Source of the DNA: Fidelibacterota bacterium
GTDB lineage: Bacteria; Fidelibacterota; Marinisomatia; Marinisomatales; UBA1611
Direction: 5' to 3'
Length of the DNA: 64,000 nucleotides
Assembly: GCA_002708715.1 (NCBI GenBank)
Contig: PAPB01000038.1
Location: forward strand, 1-64,000
The notes under the pieces are model-generated. The model saw only the letters and a program-made list of their open reading frames with translations. It was not told the origin of the DNA and ran no database searches. This document shows, one piece after another, positions 1 to 10,900 of this stretch. Position numbers and translations under genes: made by a program. Position 1 is the stretch's first letter; each line of letters begins with the position of its first letter.

Positions 1-3000
1 CACTCATCATGACCATCAAGCACTCTTCCATAAGACTGATCGATTGTTTGAGGTCCAAATGAAATTGAATCAATTACGGTTACCCCATCAGGTCTCAACA
101 ATGAAATTTCCTCACCATCTGTACTTAACTTAAAATTAGTGTGTAGTGATCCTTGGAATTCATCATCATCACACCATACAAGTAAAAATCCTCCTGGAGG
201 AATTATGCTCATCGTATCTGGAAATTGCCATTGATCTGCACCTTCGACCAAAAATAATCCTGATAAATTTACACTTTGATTTGTTGGGTTATACAACTCG
301 ATCCAGTCATCAAATTCGCCAGCCTCATCTGTGTTTATCGAACTATTGCCTGCTAATAATTCATTTATTTTTAATTGATCAACGAGTTGATACATAACCT
401 CAAAAGGATAATCATCAGGGCTATATATATAGTAAGCCCCAATATCAGAGGCAGACCCATCTTGGTCTAAAGGGAAATTTGGGTCACCTGCGTCAATACA
501 TATGGAACTATTATCAAGCTCTAGGTTATAAACAGTCTGGTCCACAAAAAGTGGATTAGAAAATATATTCCCTTCCCCATCAAGTAGTTCGGAGTCTGAG
601 AGAGAATAACTTACGGATGCACTTGAAAGATCATCTAAATAAATTGATGACGAGAGATTCGTAGATAATATGGTATTAATTATTTCTGCTGAGCCGCCTC
701 CAGATCCTTGATTTTTTTCAAAACAAGATACAGATGTATCATTATAAAAAAACGTGTTGTTTGCAATATAAGCATAAGAACTATCTTTTACAGCAATTCC
801 ATGATTGCTTCCAATAATTACATTTTTTTCTAGGGAAATCGATGAGTTTTGACCAACAGAAACACCTTTATCCCAAGCATGGTAGATTAAATTTGAGATA
901 ATTAATATATTTTCTGAATTTTCTCCAATATCTATACCATCAGAATTAGAGCCCGAAAAATTATAAATGCGATTATTTCTAACAATACCATTTGTAACAT
1001 TATCAAGATCAATTGCATCGGTGTCTTCTGCATCAGATCCAAAAAATGTACAGTCCTCAATCAGTGCTTCACCTCCTTTTACATTGATATAATCGCAGAT
1101 GTAATCGCAAGATAACACGCCTCCATTAATATATAGAGAGCCATCCTCAACATAAATTGGGAATAATACATTTTCTATTTCTAGATGACTGATAACAGTA
1201 TGAGAATTAATACTAGATATCGCGCCGTGATGGGATAATGGATCTATTCCTGCTGATGCACCAGAAATTTTAATATGGGATATAAAAGATGTATCAGAAG
1301 CATTAGTAAAACAAAGTGCACCCCATCGATTATCTCCAATAGTATTATGAGGAATAATGTGGACCGGATTATCCTCTGTTCCATTTATAATCAGCTGGCC
1401 TTCTACATTGATATTGCTTCCATCAAACATTCTTACCTCCACACCTTCATGAATTGTGAGCGAGATATCTGAAGGTATCAATAGGTTTTGATTTACTATG
1501 TATGGCTGCTCGTTAGTAAGTGTTGTATTCTCAGTTATTATTTCAGGAAGAATAATTTCATCCGAAAATTCAAAAAGAGCAATAAATGTAGTGTCCATGT
1601 TACAATTATAAATAATTGTCGAGGAATCAGATACCGCACTCCAGCCAATAAATTGATACCCTGGCATTGGAAATGCACTTAAATACAATGGTGTATTTTT
1701 GAAAAAATCCCCTTTACCCTCTGGATGAATAAGAGGTACATTGTTGACCATTATTTTTCCTGCCCCTTCTGGCTGGACATTGACTATTACCTCAATAATG
1801 CCTTCTAAATTCAATTCATCAATCAATTGATTTTGAACAATATTGGCCCTATTATCAGCAAATTGCTTGATTTCATCCAATTCATTTCCCCACATGTTCA
1901 TGGATGGAATACCACCTTCATTCCCCCATCTATTTATGTGTCGGGGCATTTCCTGATTAATGGTGTTTGCGAGGCTGTCTACTATTGCATTAATTCTTCC
2001 GGAAAAGAATGTATTACTAAAATGGGCCGCAGCACGTTGGACAAATCGATCTACAAAAAATGAACTGTTTAATAAATATTGAAATAATTCATAGTCATTT
2101 TTGAGATTATCTACAAGGTTGGTGTTGCTATTGTTTGCATTGAACCCTCTATCCAAATCCACAATAAGCCATTGCCATTTACCATCCTCCTCACGAGGTC
2201 TCCACCATTCTCGATTATGCCCCCAACTAGTGTTAGCACAATAAATTGTCATAGTAATATGATCAATGAAACTATCTACATCCATCCGTTGCCGAATTTC
2301 ATCATAAACATTGATATCATTTAAATCATTACTTATTATATAGTCAGTCATTGCATTGTAGTGATCTAATGTTCCTTCAATAACAAGCATCTCTATTCCA
2401 CCTTGAGTGTTGGTATATTCAAGATGATCAAGATGATCTGGATTCACATTAAAATTTTCCGAAAAATATTGGGTGTCAAATTTTTCCCGAATATTATGTA
2501 TGCCCCAGTACTCCCCATTTAAAAAAAGTGCGGAGGGAGAATAAGCCATATAGCCACATTCCATCATCCCATTAACTAAACTTTCTGTCATAGGATCTCT
2601 TATCAATGTTTCTTCCCAATCATCACCTCCATTGCGAAATACTATTCTAGAAAAATTGGCAATTGGTTTATTTTTGAATAATGGGTAGGTAATAAAATCT
2701 TGACCAAAACGATTTCTGGTATAAATTGTAAAAGGCTTCTGAGGCTTGGTCCAAATATTTTCTCCTCCAAGCCTTGCACCAGTACTGGCCGTAAACTGGT
2801 AATTACTTTCAGGGGTAAAATACTCGATTGTTACAGGTATCTCTCTTTGCTTGTACTCATTCTCATAAATACCTATCTCCTCATCCCAAAGTGTTTCAGG
2901 CATTGCTGTTAGAGAAATAGTTGGTAAATAACTCTGCTCAGAAATAAAATAAGTTGACACTGCCACCTCACTTGGAAGTTTATTTACTCCCATAGAACGT

Positions 3001-4262
3001 GTTTTTAATACCGTTGTATTCGTAATAGAAATAGGATTCATATAAAGAATATCGTCTGCTCCTGGTCTTGTTCCATCGATAGTGTAATAGATTGGGTCAT
3101 CAGAAAATAACTCAACAGTCTGTGGTGAATCATAAAATCCAGGAGTAATAGAAAACTCTACATCACTGGAAACATCCGTAATAGAACTTGTAGCGGTATT
3201 ATTTGGTAGTCCTGGAGTTGGTTCACCAAAATAAGACCATCCTAATTCATTGTTCATTCTTCCATAAGACACATCTGATATCTGGTTTGTAAAAGAAATA
3301 GAATCCATTAAAACAATGTTCGAATATGAGGTTCCAATTAATTCTAAATCAAAACTTATATCAGAACTTGATTCGCTGACCTGGTGAATCTCAACAGCGA
3401 TAGAGTTCTCACCATCTTGAAGCAAATCATTGGATAGGAACCAACTAAAAAAGACATCTTCTTCATCTGAGCTAACAGCATCAGTGGCAAAAGTATCATA
3501 GTAGATTGAGCCTGTTGGCATATTGTCCCTGATAATTTCATTACCATTTAGGTATACCACTGCACCATCATCTCTTTTTAGTCTTACAGTTAGACTCTGA
3601 AAATTTTCCGTTTCAGCCACCATAAACATATGTCTAAAATATGTTGTAGTATGTTTATTGTCTTCATCATTGCCATACCCTACAACTGTTGTTTCATCGC
3701 CATCACCATACCCCAGCTCTGCATAACCAGAATTCCAATCCTCATCATTATAACTTATTTCAAACCACTCAGATCCCTGATTTGAGCCATTATCAAGGTA
3801 CTTCCATAAAGCACCTTCTTCAACTAATAGAATCGTTCCAGATTCCTCAGCATTAAACAGTCCTAATTCTTCTCCACTCTTATTTAGTTTAAAATTGGTA
3901 TGAAAATTTTGTGTTATAAATGAATCCCATGGCCAATATGGTCTAGTATATACCTGGCCAGGACCTTCATTGTAATCATCTGCCCATATAATTAAATATC
4001 CTTCGGATTCAATTACCGTACCATTTGGAATTTTCCATTTTAAGGGATTATTAAAATCGTCTGTGATGAAAACTTCATCCAGTACAACTTCTTCAATTGA
4101 TGAATTATATATCTCGATCCAGTCCGTGTAGTCATCAAAGTCTTGCATTTCAGGTGTATCTCTGACATTAGATGCTAAAAACTCATTTATGATTAGAGGT
4201 TGTGTGTGTATCACATTATTTTTTACAAAAATAATTAATAAAATTATTTTAATAATCTTCAT
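1..4262 (-). CDS. Secreted CotH-kinase / lamin-tail-domain protein with beta-helix region (C-terminus off window)
   Basis: Not in ORF track because no stop lies inside the window. ATG at 4262; frame checked at both ends (4262 and 77 are in frame). Start reads MKIIKIILLIIFVKNNVIHTQPLIINEFLASNVRDTPEMQDFDDYTDWIEIYNSS (signal peptide + lamin-tail). Middle reads RNGGDDWEETLIRDPMTESL...ALFLNGEYWGIHNIREKFD...WQWLIVDLDRGFN (CotH). A polymorphic beta-helix-like stretch and a second lamin-tail (INELLAGNSSINTDEAGEFDDWIELYNPTNQSVNLSGLFL...VIDSISFGPQTIDQSYGR) follow. Confidence 0.88.
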   Translation of the reverse strand, partial: MKIIKIILLIIFVKNNVIHTQPLIINEFLASNVRDTPEMQDFDDYTDWIEIYNSSIEEVVLDEVFITDDFNNPLKWKIPNGTVIESEGYLIIWADDYNEGPGQVYTRPYWPWDSFITQNFHTNFKLNKSGEELGLFNAEESGTILLVEEGALWKYLDNGSNQGSEWFEISYNDEDWNSGYAELGYGDGDETTVVGYGNDEDNKHTTTYFRHMFMVAETENFQSLTVRLKRDDGAVVYLNGNEIIRDNMPTGSIYYDTFATDAVSSDEEDVFFSWFLSNDLLQDGENSIAVEIHQVSESSSDISFDLELIGTSYSNIVLMDSISFTNQISDVSYGRMNNELGWSYFGEPTPGLPNNTATSSITDVSSDVEFSITPGFYDSPQTVELFSDDPIYYTIDGTRPGADDILYMNPISITNTTVLKTRSMGVNKLPSEVAVSTYFISEQSYLPTISLTAMPETLWDEEIGIYENEYKQREIPVTIEYFTPESNYQFTASTGARLGGENIWTKPQKPFTIYTRNRFGQDFITYPLFKNKPIANFSRIVFRNGGDDWEETLIRDPMTESLVNGMMECGYMAYSPSALFLNGEYWGIHNIREKFDTQYFSENFNVNPDHLDHLEYTNTQGGIEMLVIEGTLDHYNAMTDYIISNDLNDINVYDEIRQRMDVDSFIDHITMTIYCANTSWGHNREWWRPREEDGKWQWLIVDLDRGFNANNSNTNLVDNLKNDYELFQYLLNSSFFVDRFVQRAAAHFSNTFFSGRINAIVDSLANTINQEMPRHINRWGNEGGIPSMNMWGNELDEIKQFADNRANIVQNQLIDELNLEGIIEVIVNVQPEGAGKIMVNNVPLIHPEGKGDFFKNTPLYLSAFPMPGYQFIGWSAVSDSSTIIYNCNMDTTFIALFEFSDEIILPEIITENTTLTNEQPYIVNQNLLIPSDISLTIHEGVEVRMFDGSNINVEGQLIINGTEDNPVHIIPHNTIGDNRWGALCFTNASDTSFISHIKISGASAGIDPLSHHGAISSINSHTVISHLEIENVLFPIYVEDGSLYINGGVLSCDYICDYINVKGGEALIEDCTFFGSDAEDTDAIDLDNVTNGIVRNNRIYNFSGSNSDGIDIGENSENILIISNLIYHAWDKGVSVGQNSSISLEKNVIIGSNHGIAVKDSSYAYIANNTFFYNDTSVSCFEKNQGSGGGSAEIINTILSTNLSSSIYLDDLSSASVSYSLSDSELLDGEGNIFSNPLFVDQTVYNLELDNSSICIDAGDPNFPLDQDGSASDIGAYYIYSPDDYPFEVMYQLVDQLKINELLAGNSSINTDEAGEFDDWIELYNPTNQSVNLSGLFLVEGADQWQFPDTMSIIPPGGFLLVWCDDDEFQGSLHTNFKLSTDGEEISLLRPDGVTVIDSISFGPQTIDQSYGRVLDGHDE

Positions 4263-4330
4263 CTTTGAATCAAAATTTTCATTATAATTAGAATAACATG
4301 TAAGCCTATAAACTTTTAATTTTTAGTATT

Positions 4331-7300
4331 ATGAGATATATAATCTTACAAATTATCTTTCACATTTCATTTGGTCTTGGACAGACAATCCAATTAAATG
4401 AAATAGTATCTAGCAATGGTGATAATTTATATGATGAAGATGGTGACACACCAGATTGGATTGAAATATACAATTATGGTTCACAGCCTCTTAATCTATT
4501 AGATTATGGACTAAGTGATAATGCTGCAGACTTTCACAAGTGGATGTTTCCAAATATTACCATTGACCCAAATGAATTTCTTGTCGTTTTTGCATCGGAA
4601 AAGAATCGTACTGATATTATACATAGTTGGGATGCTATAATAGATTGGGGAGACGATTGGTCTTTTTTCCCAGGTAACAGCGCCCCAATTTCCAATTGGC
4701 AAAATCCTAATACAGATATAAGTTCGTGGTCAACGGGTAGTAGTGGGTTTGGATATGGAGACAATGATGATAATACTAATACTTCGCAGGTTATCTCTGT
4801 ATATGTTAGAAAAGATTTTTTAATTGATGATGCCTCACTAATCTCTAAAGCTCTATTTCATCTTGATTATGATGACGGGTATGTTGCATACTTGAATGGT
4901 GTTGAATTTTCACGAAGAAACTTAGGCGCCCCAGGATCTCCTGTCTACTATAACACAACAACAACCGCTCTTCATGAAGCAGAAATTTATTCAGGTGGAT
5001 TTCCAGAACAGATTACTATAGACTTAGATCAATACCCTCTTTTAAACGGGTCAAACACTCTTGCTGTTGAAGTCCATAACTACAATTCAACATCTTCAGA
5101 TCTAAGTTGTATTCCTTTTCTAACTGTAGGATATAGTACCAGTAGCAACGGAAACAACGAGCCGAATGAATTAATGCCGCTACCAAACTCTTTTTTACAT
5201 ACAAATTTTAGAATCAGTAGCAATGGTGAAACAATAATACTAAGCGATGAAAGTGAAAATATTTTGGACTCTATTTTTATTGATGTCCTGGAAACAAATA
5301 TGTCTTTTGGAAGAGAATTAGAAGGGATTAACTGGAGAACTTTTTCTGATCCTACCCCTTGGGATTCAAATAATAACCCCTCATTTATTGGAGCTCTAAG
5401 CACTCCTCAGTTTTCTCTTGAGTCTGGTTTTTTTAACTCCACACCTCTTGTTTTAGAAATAACCAGCTCAAATGAAGATGCTACCATATATTTTACAACA
5501 GATGGTACAAAACCAACTGAGCTATCATCAATTTATGAAGAACCTCTTATGTTATTTTCTACATCTGTGATTAGAGGTCGTTCTTATCTCGAGGGCTGGG
5601 TTCCTTCTGAAATCGAATCAAAAACTTTTATCTATGGGCAAGATTATTCAGGAGACTTACCCAAAATTTTTATTACAACAGATCCAAATAGTTTTTTTGA
5701 TAACGATACGGGAATGTATGTACATGGACCAAACTACGAACAAAACTTTCCCTATTTTGGATCTAATTTCTGGGAAGACTGGGAGCGGCCCATACATTTT
5801 GAAATACGAGAAGCTGATGGTTCTGGATACGCTGCTAATGCAGGGGTAAAAATTTTTGGAGGTTGGAGCAGAGCCTTTCCACAAAAATCATTATCAATAT
5901 TTGCAAGAAGTCATCTGGGGCCTAGTAGTTTTGAATACCCGCTGTTCCCTGGTTCTGGTATAAATGAATATGAGGCTTTTGTTTTACGTAATTCTGGAAA
6001 TGATTGGGAATCATCAATGCTTAGAGATGGATTTATAACAAGTATTACTGATAATCTAAATATTGACCATCAACGTTATAGGCCCGCATTGTTATTCTTG
6101 AATGGTGAATTTTGGGGAATCCAAAATATCCGAGAAAAAGTTAATGAACACTTTATCTCTTCAAATCACTCTATAGCACCTGAGCATATCGATTTATTGG
6201 ATATTCAAGGTATTAATGAGGAAAATATTGTACATGGTACTAATACTGATTACCAAATTCTAATAAACTACCTCGAGACTCAAGATATGAATGACCCTCT
6301 AGTTAAAAATGCACTTGAGAATTGGATCGATATTGAATCATACATGAGCTACCAAGCATTTCAAATTTTTGTAGATAATCGAGATTGGCCTGGAAATAAT
6401 ATCAAGTTCTGGAGAGATCATCGTGTAGGTGGAAAATGGAGATGGATTCTCTATGATACCGATTTTGGTTTCAGCATTTGGGATTCTTACGCCTACACTT
6501 TTAATACATTAAGCTTTGCATTGGATCCATATGGACCTGGATGGCCAAACCCTCCTTGGAGTACATTGGTCTTTAGAAAATTAATGGAAAATAATACTTT
6601 TGAAAATACTTTCATTAATACATACTGTGATATGCTGAACACCGTTTTCCAGCCAGAGTTTCTATCAAACCACCTAGATTCTATTTCAGGAAATATTGAA
6701 AGTGTTATTCCCATTCACCGATCAAGATGGTACAATAATGGAACCTGGCCAAATTCAACAGTTAATTGGGGAGAAAGGTTGGATATTATGGAAAACTTTG
6801 GTAATAATAGAAGATCATATGCAATCAATCATCTAAGGAATGAGTTTGACCTCCCTAACCTTGCACAATTAACGGTCAATATCACACCATCCGGATCAGG
6901 GTCAGTAGATTTAAACACGCTCAGAATTATTGAGGATTCCTGGTCAGGATATTATTTTCCAAGCGTACCTATTAGGGCAAGCGCCAAACAGAATGATGGA
7001 TTTATTTTCAGCCATTGGCTTGAGTTCCCAGATTCGAATAGAACAATACATGTTGATATAACAAATCCTTTTACTCTTACTGCAGTATTTACTCCCACTG
7101 AATTAACACCAGGCACTGTGGTTATAAATGAGATAAATTACAACTCATCAGATGATTTTGATCCTGGTGATTGGGTAGAGTTGTTTAACGCAGGAGAGCT
7201 AGACCTTGATATGTCAGGCTGGTTTTTTAAAGATGATAATGACGATCATGTATTCAACATTCCTCAATCAACTATACTTGAGAGCAATAACTATTTAATA

Positions 7301-7900
7301 ATTGCTAGAGAGCCTGAACTTTTTAATTCAAAGTTTCCAAACACGGAGCAAGTATTAGGGCCATATGATTTTGGACTAGGTGGTGGCGGAGATGAAGTTC
7401 GCATATTTGATCATAATGGATCCCTTATAGATTCGGTCTCTTATGATGATAATGATCCCTGGCCTATAGAGCCCGATGGTAATGGGCCCACCCTTGAATT
7501 GATTAATCCAGACTTAGACAATGCTCTTGCTTCATCATGGGTTCCCTCTCAAAACTACGGCACGCCTGGGGAAGAAAATATAGGAGATCTTACATTTGAA
7601 GATCACCTACAAATTGTTCCTGAAAAAACTTCCCTTTTAACTACATATCCAAATCCTTTTAATGGTAGAGTAAATATTCCCTTTCAACTTGCAACGACAA
7701 TCAATACTTCCATAATAATCTATGATATCATTGGAAAAGAGATAAAAACGTTTCCAATCAAAAACTTTAACCCTGGTAAATATAATATCACATGGAATGC
7801 AAAAAATCAATTAGGCCAAGAAGTCAGTACAGGAGTATATCTTATTAAATTACAATCAGCATATTCTAATAACGTAGAGAAAGTAATTTATTTAAAATAA
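4331..7900 (+). CDS. Secreted CotH-kinase / lamin-tail protein with C-terminal FlgD/T9SS-like sorting domain
   Basis: ORF 1189 aa. N-terminal lamin-tail (LNEIVSSNGDNLYDEDGDTPDWIEIYNYG), CotH motifs (LRNSGNDWESSMLRDGF, LLFLNGEFWGIQNIREKVNEHF, WRWILYDTDFGFS), second lamin-tail, C-terminal YPNPFNGRVNIPF...GVYLIKLQS. Confidence 0.92.
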   Translation: MRYIILQIIFHISFGLGQTIQLNEIVSSNGDNLYDEDGDTPDWIEIYNYGSQPLNLLDYGLSDNAADFHKWMFPNITIDPNEFLVVFASEKNRTDIIHSWDAIIDWGDDWSFFPGNSAPISNWQNPNTDISSWSTGSSGFGYGDNDDNTNTSQVISVYVRKDFLIDDASLISKALFHLDYDDGYVAYLNGVEFSRRNLGAPGSPVYYNTTTTALHEAEIYSGGFPEQITIDLDQYPLLNGSNTLAVEVHNYNSTSSDLSCIPFLTVGYSTSSNGNNEPNELMPLPNSFLHTNFRISSNGETIILSDESENILDSIFIDVLETNMSFGRELEGINWRTFSDPTPWDSNNNPSFIGALSTPQFSLESGFFNSTPLVLEITSSNEDATIYFTTDGTKPTELSSIYEEPLMLFSTSVIRGRSYLEGWVPSEIESKTFIYGQDYSGDLPKIFITTDPNSFFDNDTGMYVHGPNYEQNFPYFGSNFWEDWERPIHFEIREADGSGYAANAGVKIFGGWSRAFPQKSLSIFARSHLGPSSFEYPLFPGSGINEYEAFVLRNSGNDWESSMLRDGFITSITDNLNIDHQRYRPALLFLNGEFWGIQNIREKVNEHFISSNHSIAPEHIDLLDIQGINEENIVHGTNTDYQILINYLETQDMNDPLVKNALENWIDIESYMSYQAFQIFVDNRDWPGNNIKFWRDHRVGGKWRWILYDTDFGFSIWDSYAYTFNTLSFALDPYGPGWPNPPWSTLVFRKLMENNTFENTFINTYCDMLNTVFQPEFLSNHLDSISGNIESVIPIHRSRWYNNGTWPNSTVNWGERLDIMENFGNNRRSYAINHLRNEFDLPNLAQLTVNITPSGSGSVDLNTLRIIEDSWSGYYFPSVPIRASAKQNDGFIFSHWLEFPDSNRTIHVDITNPFTLTAVFTPTELTPGTVVINEINYNSSDDFDPGDWVELFNAGELDLDMSGWFFKDDNDDHVFNIPQSTILESNNYLIIAREPELFNSKFPNTEQVLGPYDFGLGGGGDEVRIFDHNGSLIDSVSYDDNDPWPIEPDGNGPTLELINPDLDNALASSWVPSQNYGTPGEENIGDLTFEDHLQIVPEKTSLLTTYPNPFNGRVNIPFQLATTINTSIIIYDIIGKEIKTFPIKNFNPGKYNITWNAKNQLGQEVSTGVYLIKLQSAYSNNVEKVIYLK

Positions 7901-7926
7901 AATTTTTTAATTTATAAGCAGGCAAG

Positions 7927-10900
7927 ATGAAACATATATTTCTGGCTTTAATCTTTCTTAGTTCAAGTTATTCAGAAATAATTTATGAACAAGGATCTCT
8001 ATCAGATTTTATAGCAGGACATTCTCCAGAAACATCTTATGATAATTGGTTAAGTCATGTTACAGAAGGAATTGTAAGTGAAGGGTACAATCATTATGGG
8101 CCCGACTGGTTAGATATTCAAACAAATGGCTTTGGGAATCACAGAGTATTACCTGCTAATTCACCAACACTGAATTATTGGAAAACTATATTTGATTATT
8201 TTGTTTTAGGAGACACTGTATTTGTTGACTCTCTTTTACAAGATTCAATCCAATCATTTTATTATGAACTTGTCATTTTTCAAGATACAAGTCATAATAA
8301 AACTTTTCATATATTGAGAGAAAAATTAGATAGTAGCTTTGTTGATTATAATCTTCCAGAAATAAACGATGATGACGTCATTGGTGGATTTCAAAATGGA
8401 TGGGGTATTTATATAATAAGCCCCAATGCTATAAGAGAACAAATTTTAATACAAGTACCTCATCCTTGCGATGATTTTATTGCACCCTATATTGCACTTA
8501 ATATGTTTTTACAAACTGATGCATTTGGTTTTATGATTGCAGGTGCAGGAAGAGAAGTTGCTTGGAATGAAGTTGGAAGCTATTCAAATAGTAAATCAAT
8601 TTCAGACCCCTCACGCTATCCATATACTGTTTTCCAAAAATTCCAAGATGCAGTTACAGAACCACTTATTGGAATGCACCCACACTGGCCATTGGTTTTT
8701 GCAGTACACAGTTTTGATAATCTAACCCATGCAAATCGTAAATCAATAATATTAGCAGCAGGTGGACAAAATGCTTTTACAACAAAACCAATAAGAGACA
8801 TCACTGATGATCACCTAGACCTCGTAAACTTTACTGAAGAGCATCCCATCGCTATAGATCAGTTTGGTAATTCTTTCCCTCTACACGTAACAGATTATTA
8901 TGAAGTATTTTATGATGATTTTTGTGTTTACGATAATGGAATAAATGAATTTCCAATCACACTTGCTTCGGAATTGAAAGGGCCTTCTAATGGCGTTCAA
9001 ATGCTTTCCTTACAATCACAGTTTAGTGCATTTTCTGTATATGAGCCATGGGTTCATATTGAATTAGATGAAAAACCAATGCTTTTTGATGAGTTAGAAC
9101 TTTCTGATTCTCAAGTATATAACAATGGAATATACCCAGTTGGTATCCAGAATTTTCTTATGCTAACTGAATACTATGATCCATTTATTACTGCACTCAC
9201 ACTTTATTTAGATAACTGGGAGACTGTTCCAGATAATATACCTCCTAACCGCATCGAATCAATTACTGCTTATAATGTTGATAACTCTGATCAAATATTT
9301 CTTAATTGGTTTCCTGTCTATGATACAAATTTTAAAAGTTTTCAAATACAAGCTGATACTGATACTTCTTTTAACAACCCAATCATCTTTGACTTAGATA
9401 ATTATAGTACTCTAGGGTATATGAGAAATGATCAACAATTTCTAGACGGATTAAATAATACCCAAGAATGGTGGCTGAAAATTAGAGCAATAGATTACTT
9501 TGAAAATACTGGTGATTGGTCTGAAGCAACTACAAATCAATTGCCAGGCCACACATCTCCAGATACTCTACTATCATTTAATGATAGTATTTCTTTTCAA
9601 AGTATTCTTGGTGAAGATCAAGATATAAATAATTTCTTCATTGATACAAACCATACTATTCCAGGCAATAGCCCCACTCTTTCCATTTTTGGAAATACCT
9701 GGAAATCAATATTAATTGAACCGTTTGCCATAGACTCTGGAACAGTCCTACAGGTTTTTGCAAAGATTGATAGTAGTTCGGAAATTCAAGCTATTGGATT
9801 TTCAAATGGCATTAATAACATACGCTATGCACTATATGGATCTGAGACTTTAAATATTGAACAATGGATACCAGTATACCAAGGTGTTAATCCAATAGGT
9901 GAATGGTCTTCTTATAGACTACCATTAGGAAATGATTGGCTGGCATGGTATGACAGCCTTTCTATTTTAAGTGAAATACATTTTATAAATGATCATGATG
10001 ACCTAAATACCGCGCCTGGAAACATTAATTTTAGTATGGTGCGGGATATTACTCCAGACCTACCTATAGCACCTGAAGTATCTATAAATTATGAACAAAT
10101 TAATACAAGAAACGAACAAGATATTCAACTAGTAACAATATCATTCTCATGTACAATACAAGATACTGATTCATATTCCTTTTCTTATCTTTGGGAATTT
10201 GGAGATGGGCATTCTTCGCACTTATCAAACCCAACACATGATTACATTATTGAAGATGACCATAATTACACTGTACTGCTTGTTGTAGAAGATGAATCTG
10301 GACAAAGAGGTTGGTCTTCAGTGTCTATAGAAATAGATCAAGGTAATACAACTTTCCCTATCACATTAAACTTTGTTGGCGATATTATGATGGGAAGACG
10401 TTTCGAAAATGAAGATGGGATTATTACTAATCAAGGTGTAGAAACACTTTTTGAGCCAACAATTGACATATTAGGAAACGCTGCAGATTTAACTATTGCT
10501 AATTTAGAGATTCCATTAACTAATCAAGGTAACCCTCATCCAACCAAAGGCGTTGTATTTAGATGTGCCCCAGAGAACATAAACGGATTATTGTATGGTG
10601 GGATTGATGTAGTCTCATTAGCTAATAATCATATTCTGGATTATATGGAACCTGGTATGATTCAAACCATTAATATTCTTAATGAAGCAGGGATTGTTCA
10701 TTCTGGAGCAGGGTTAAATAGTTATGAAGCTTATCTTCCCGCCTTTAAATCTTTAAAAGGCCAAACTATTGCATTTTTATCTTCAAGTGATAGAACAGGT
10801 CAATACAATAACTATCAACCATATTTACACGCCAGCGAAAACAAGTCAGGATTTGCCTACATGACACCCTATTATATTAAACAACAAATTGAGTCTGTTA

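Noticed and set aside
146-2912. Several short plus-strand ORFs (146-397, 1275-1472, 1488-1682, 1827-2063, 2700-2912)
   Set aside because: They lie antisense to the long open minus-strand CotH/lamin-tail gene (1-4262), have no recognisable domains and look like shadow ORFs.
4263-4330. TATAAT at 4283-4288 as a promoter for the CotH gene
   Set aside because: No convincing -35 at proper spacing in a very AT-rich background.
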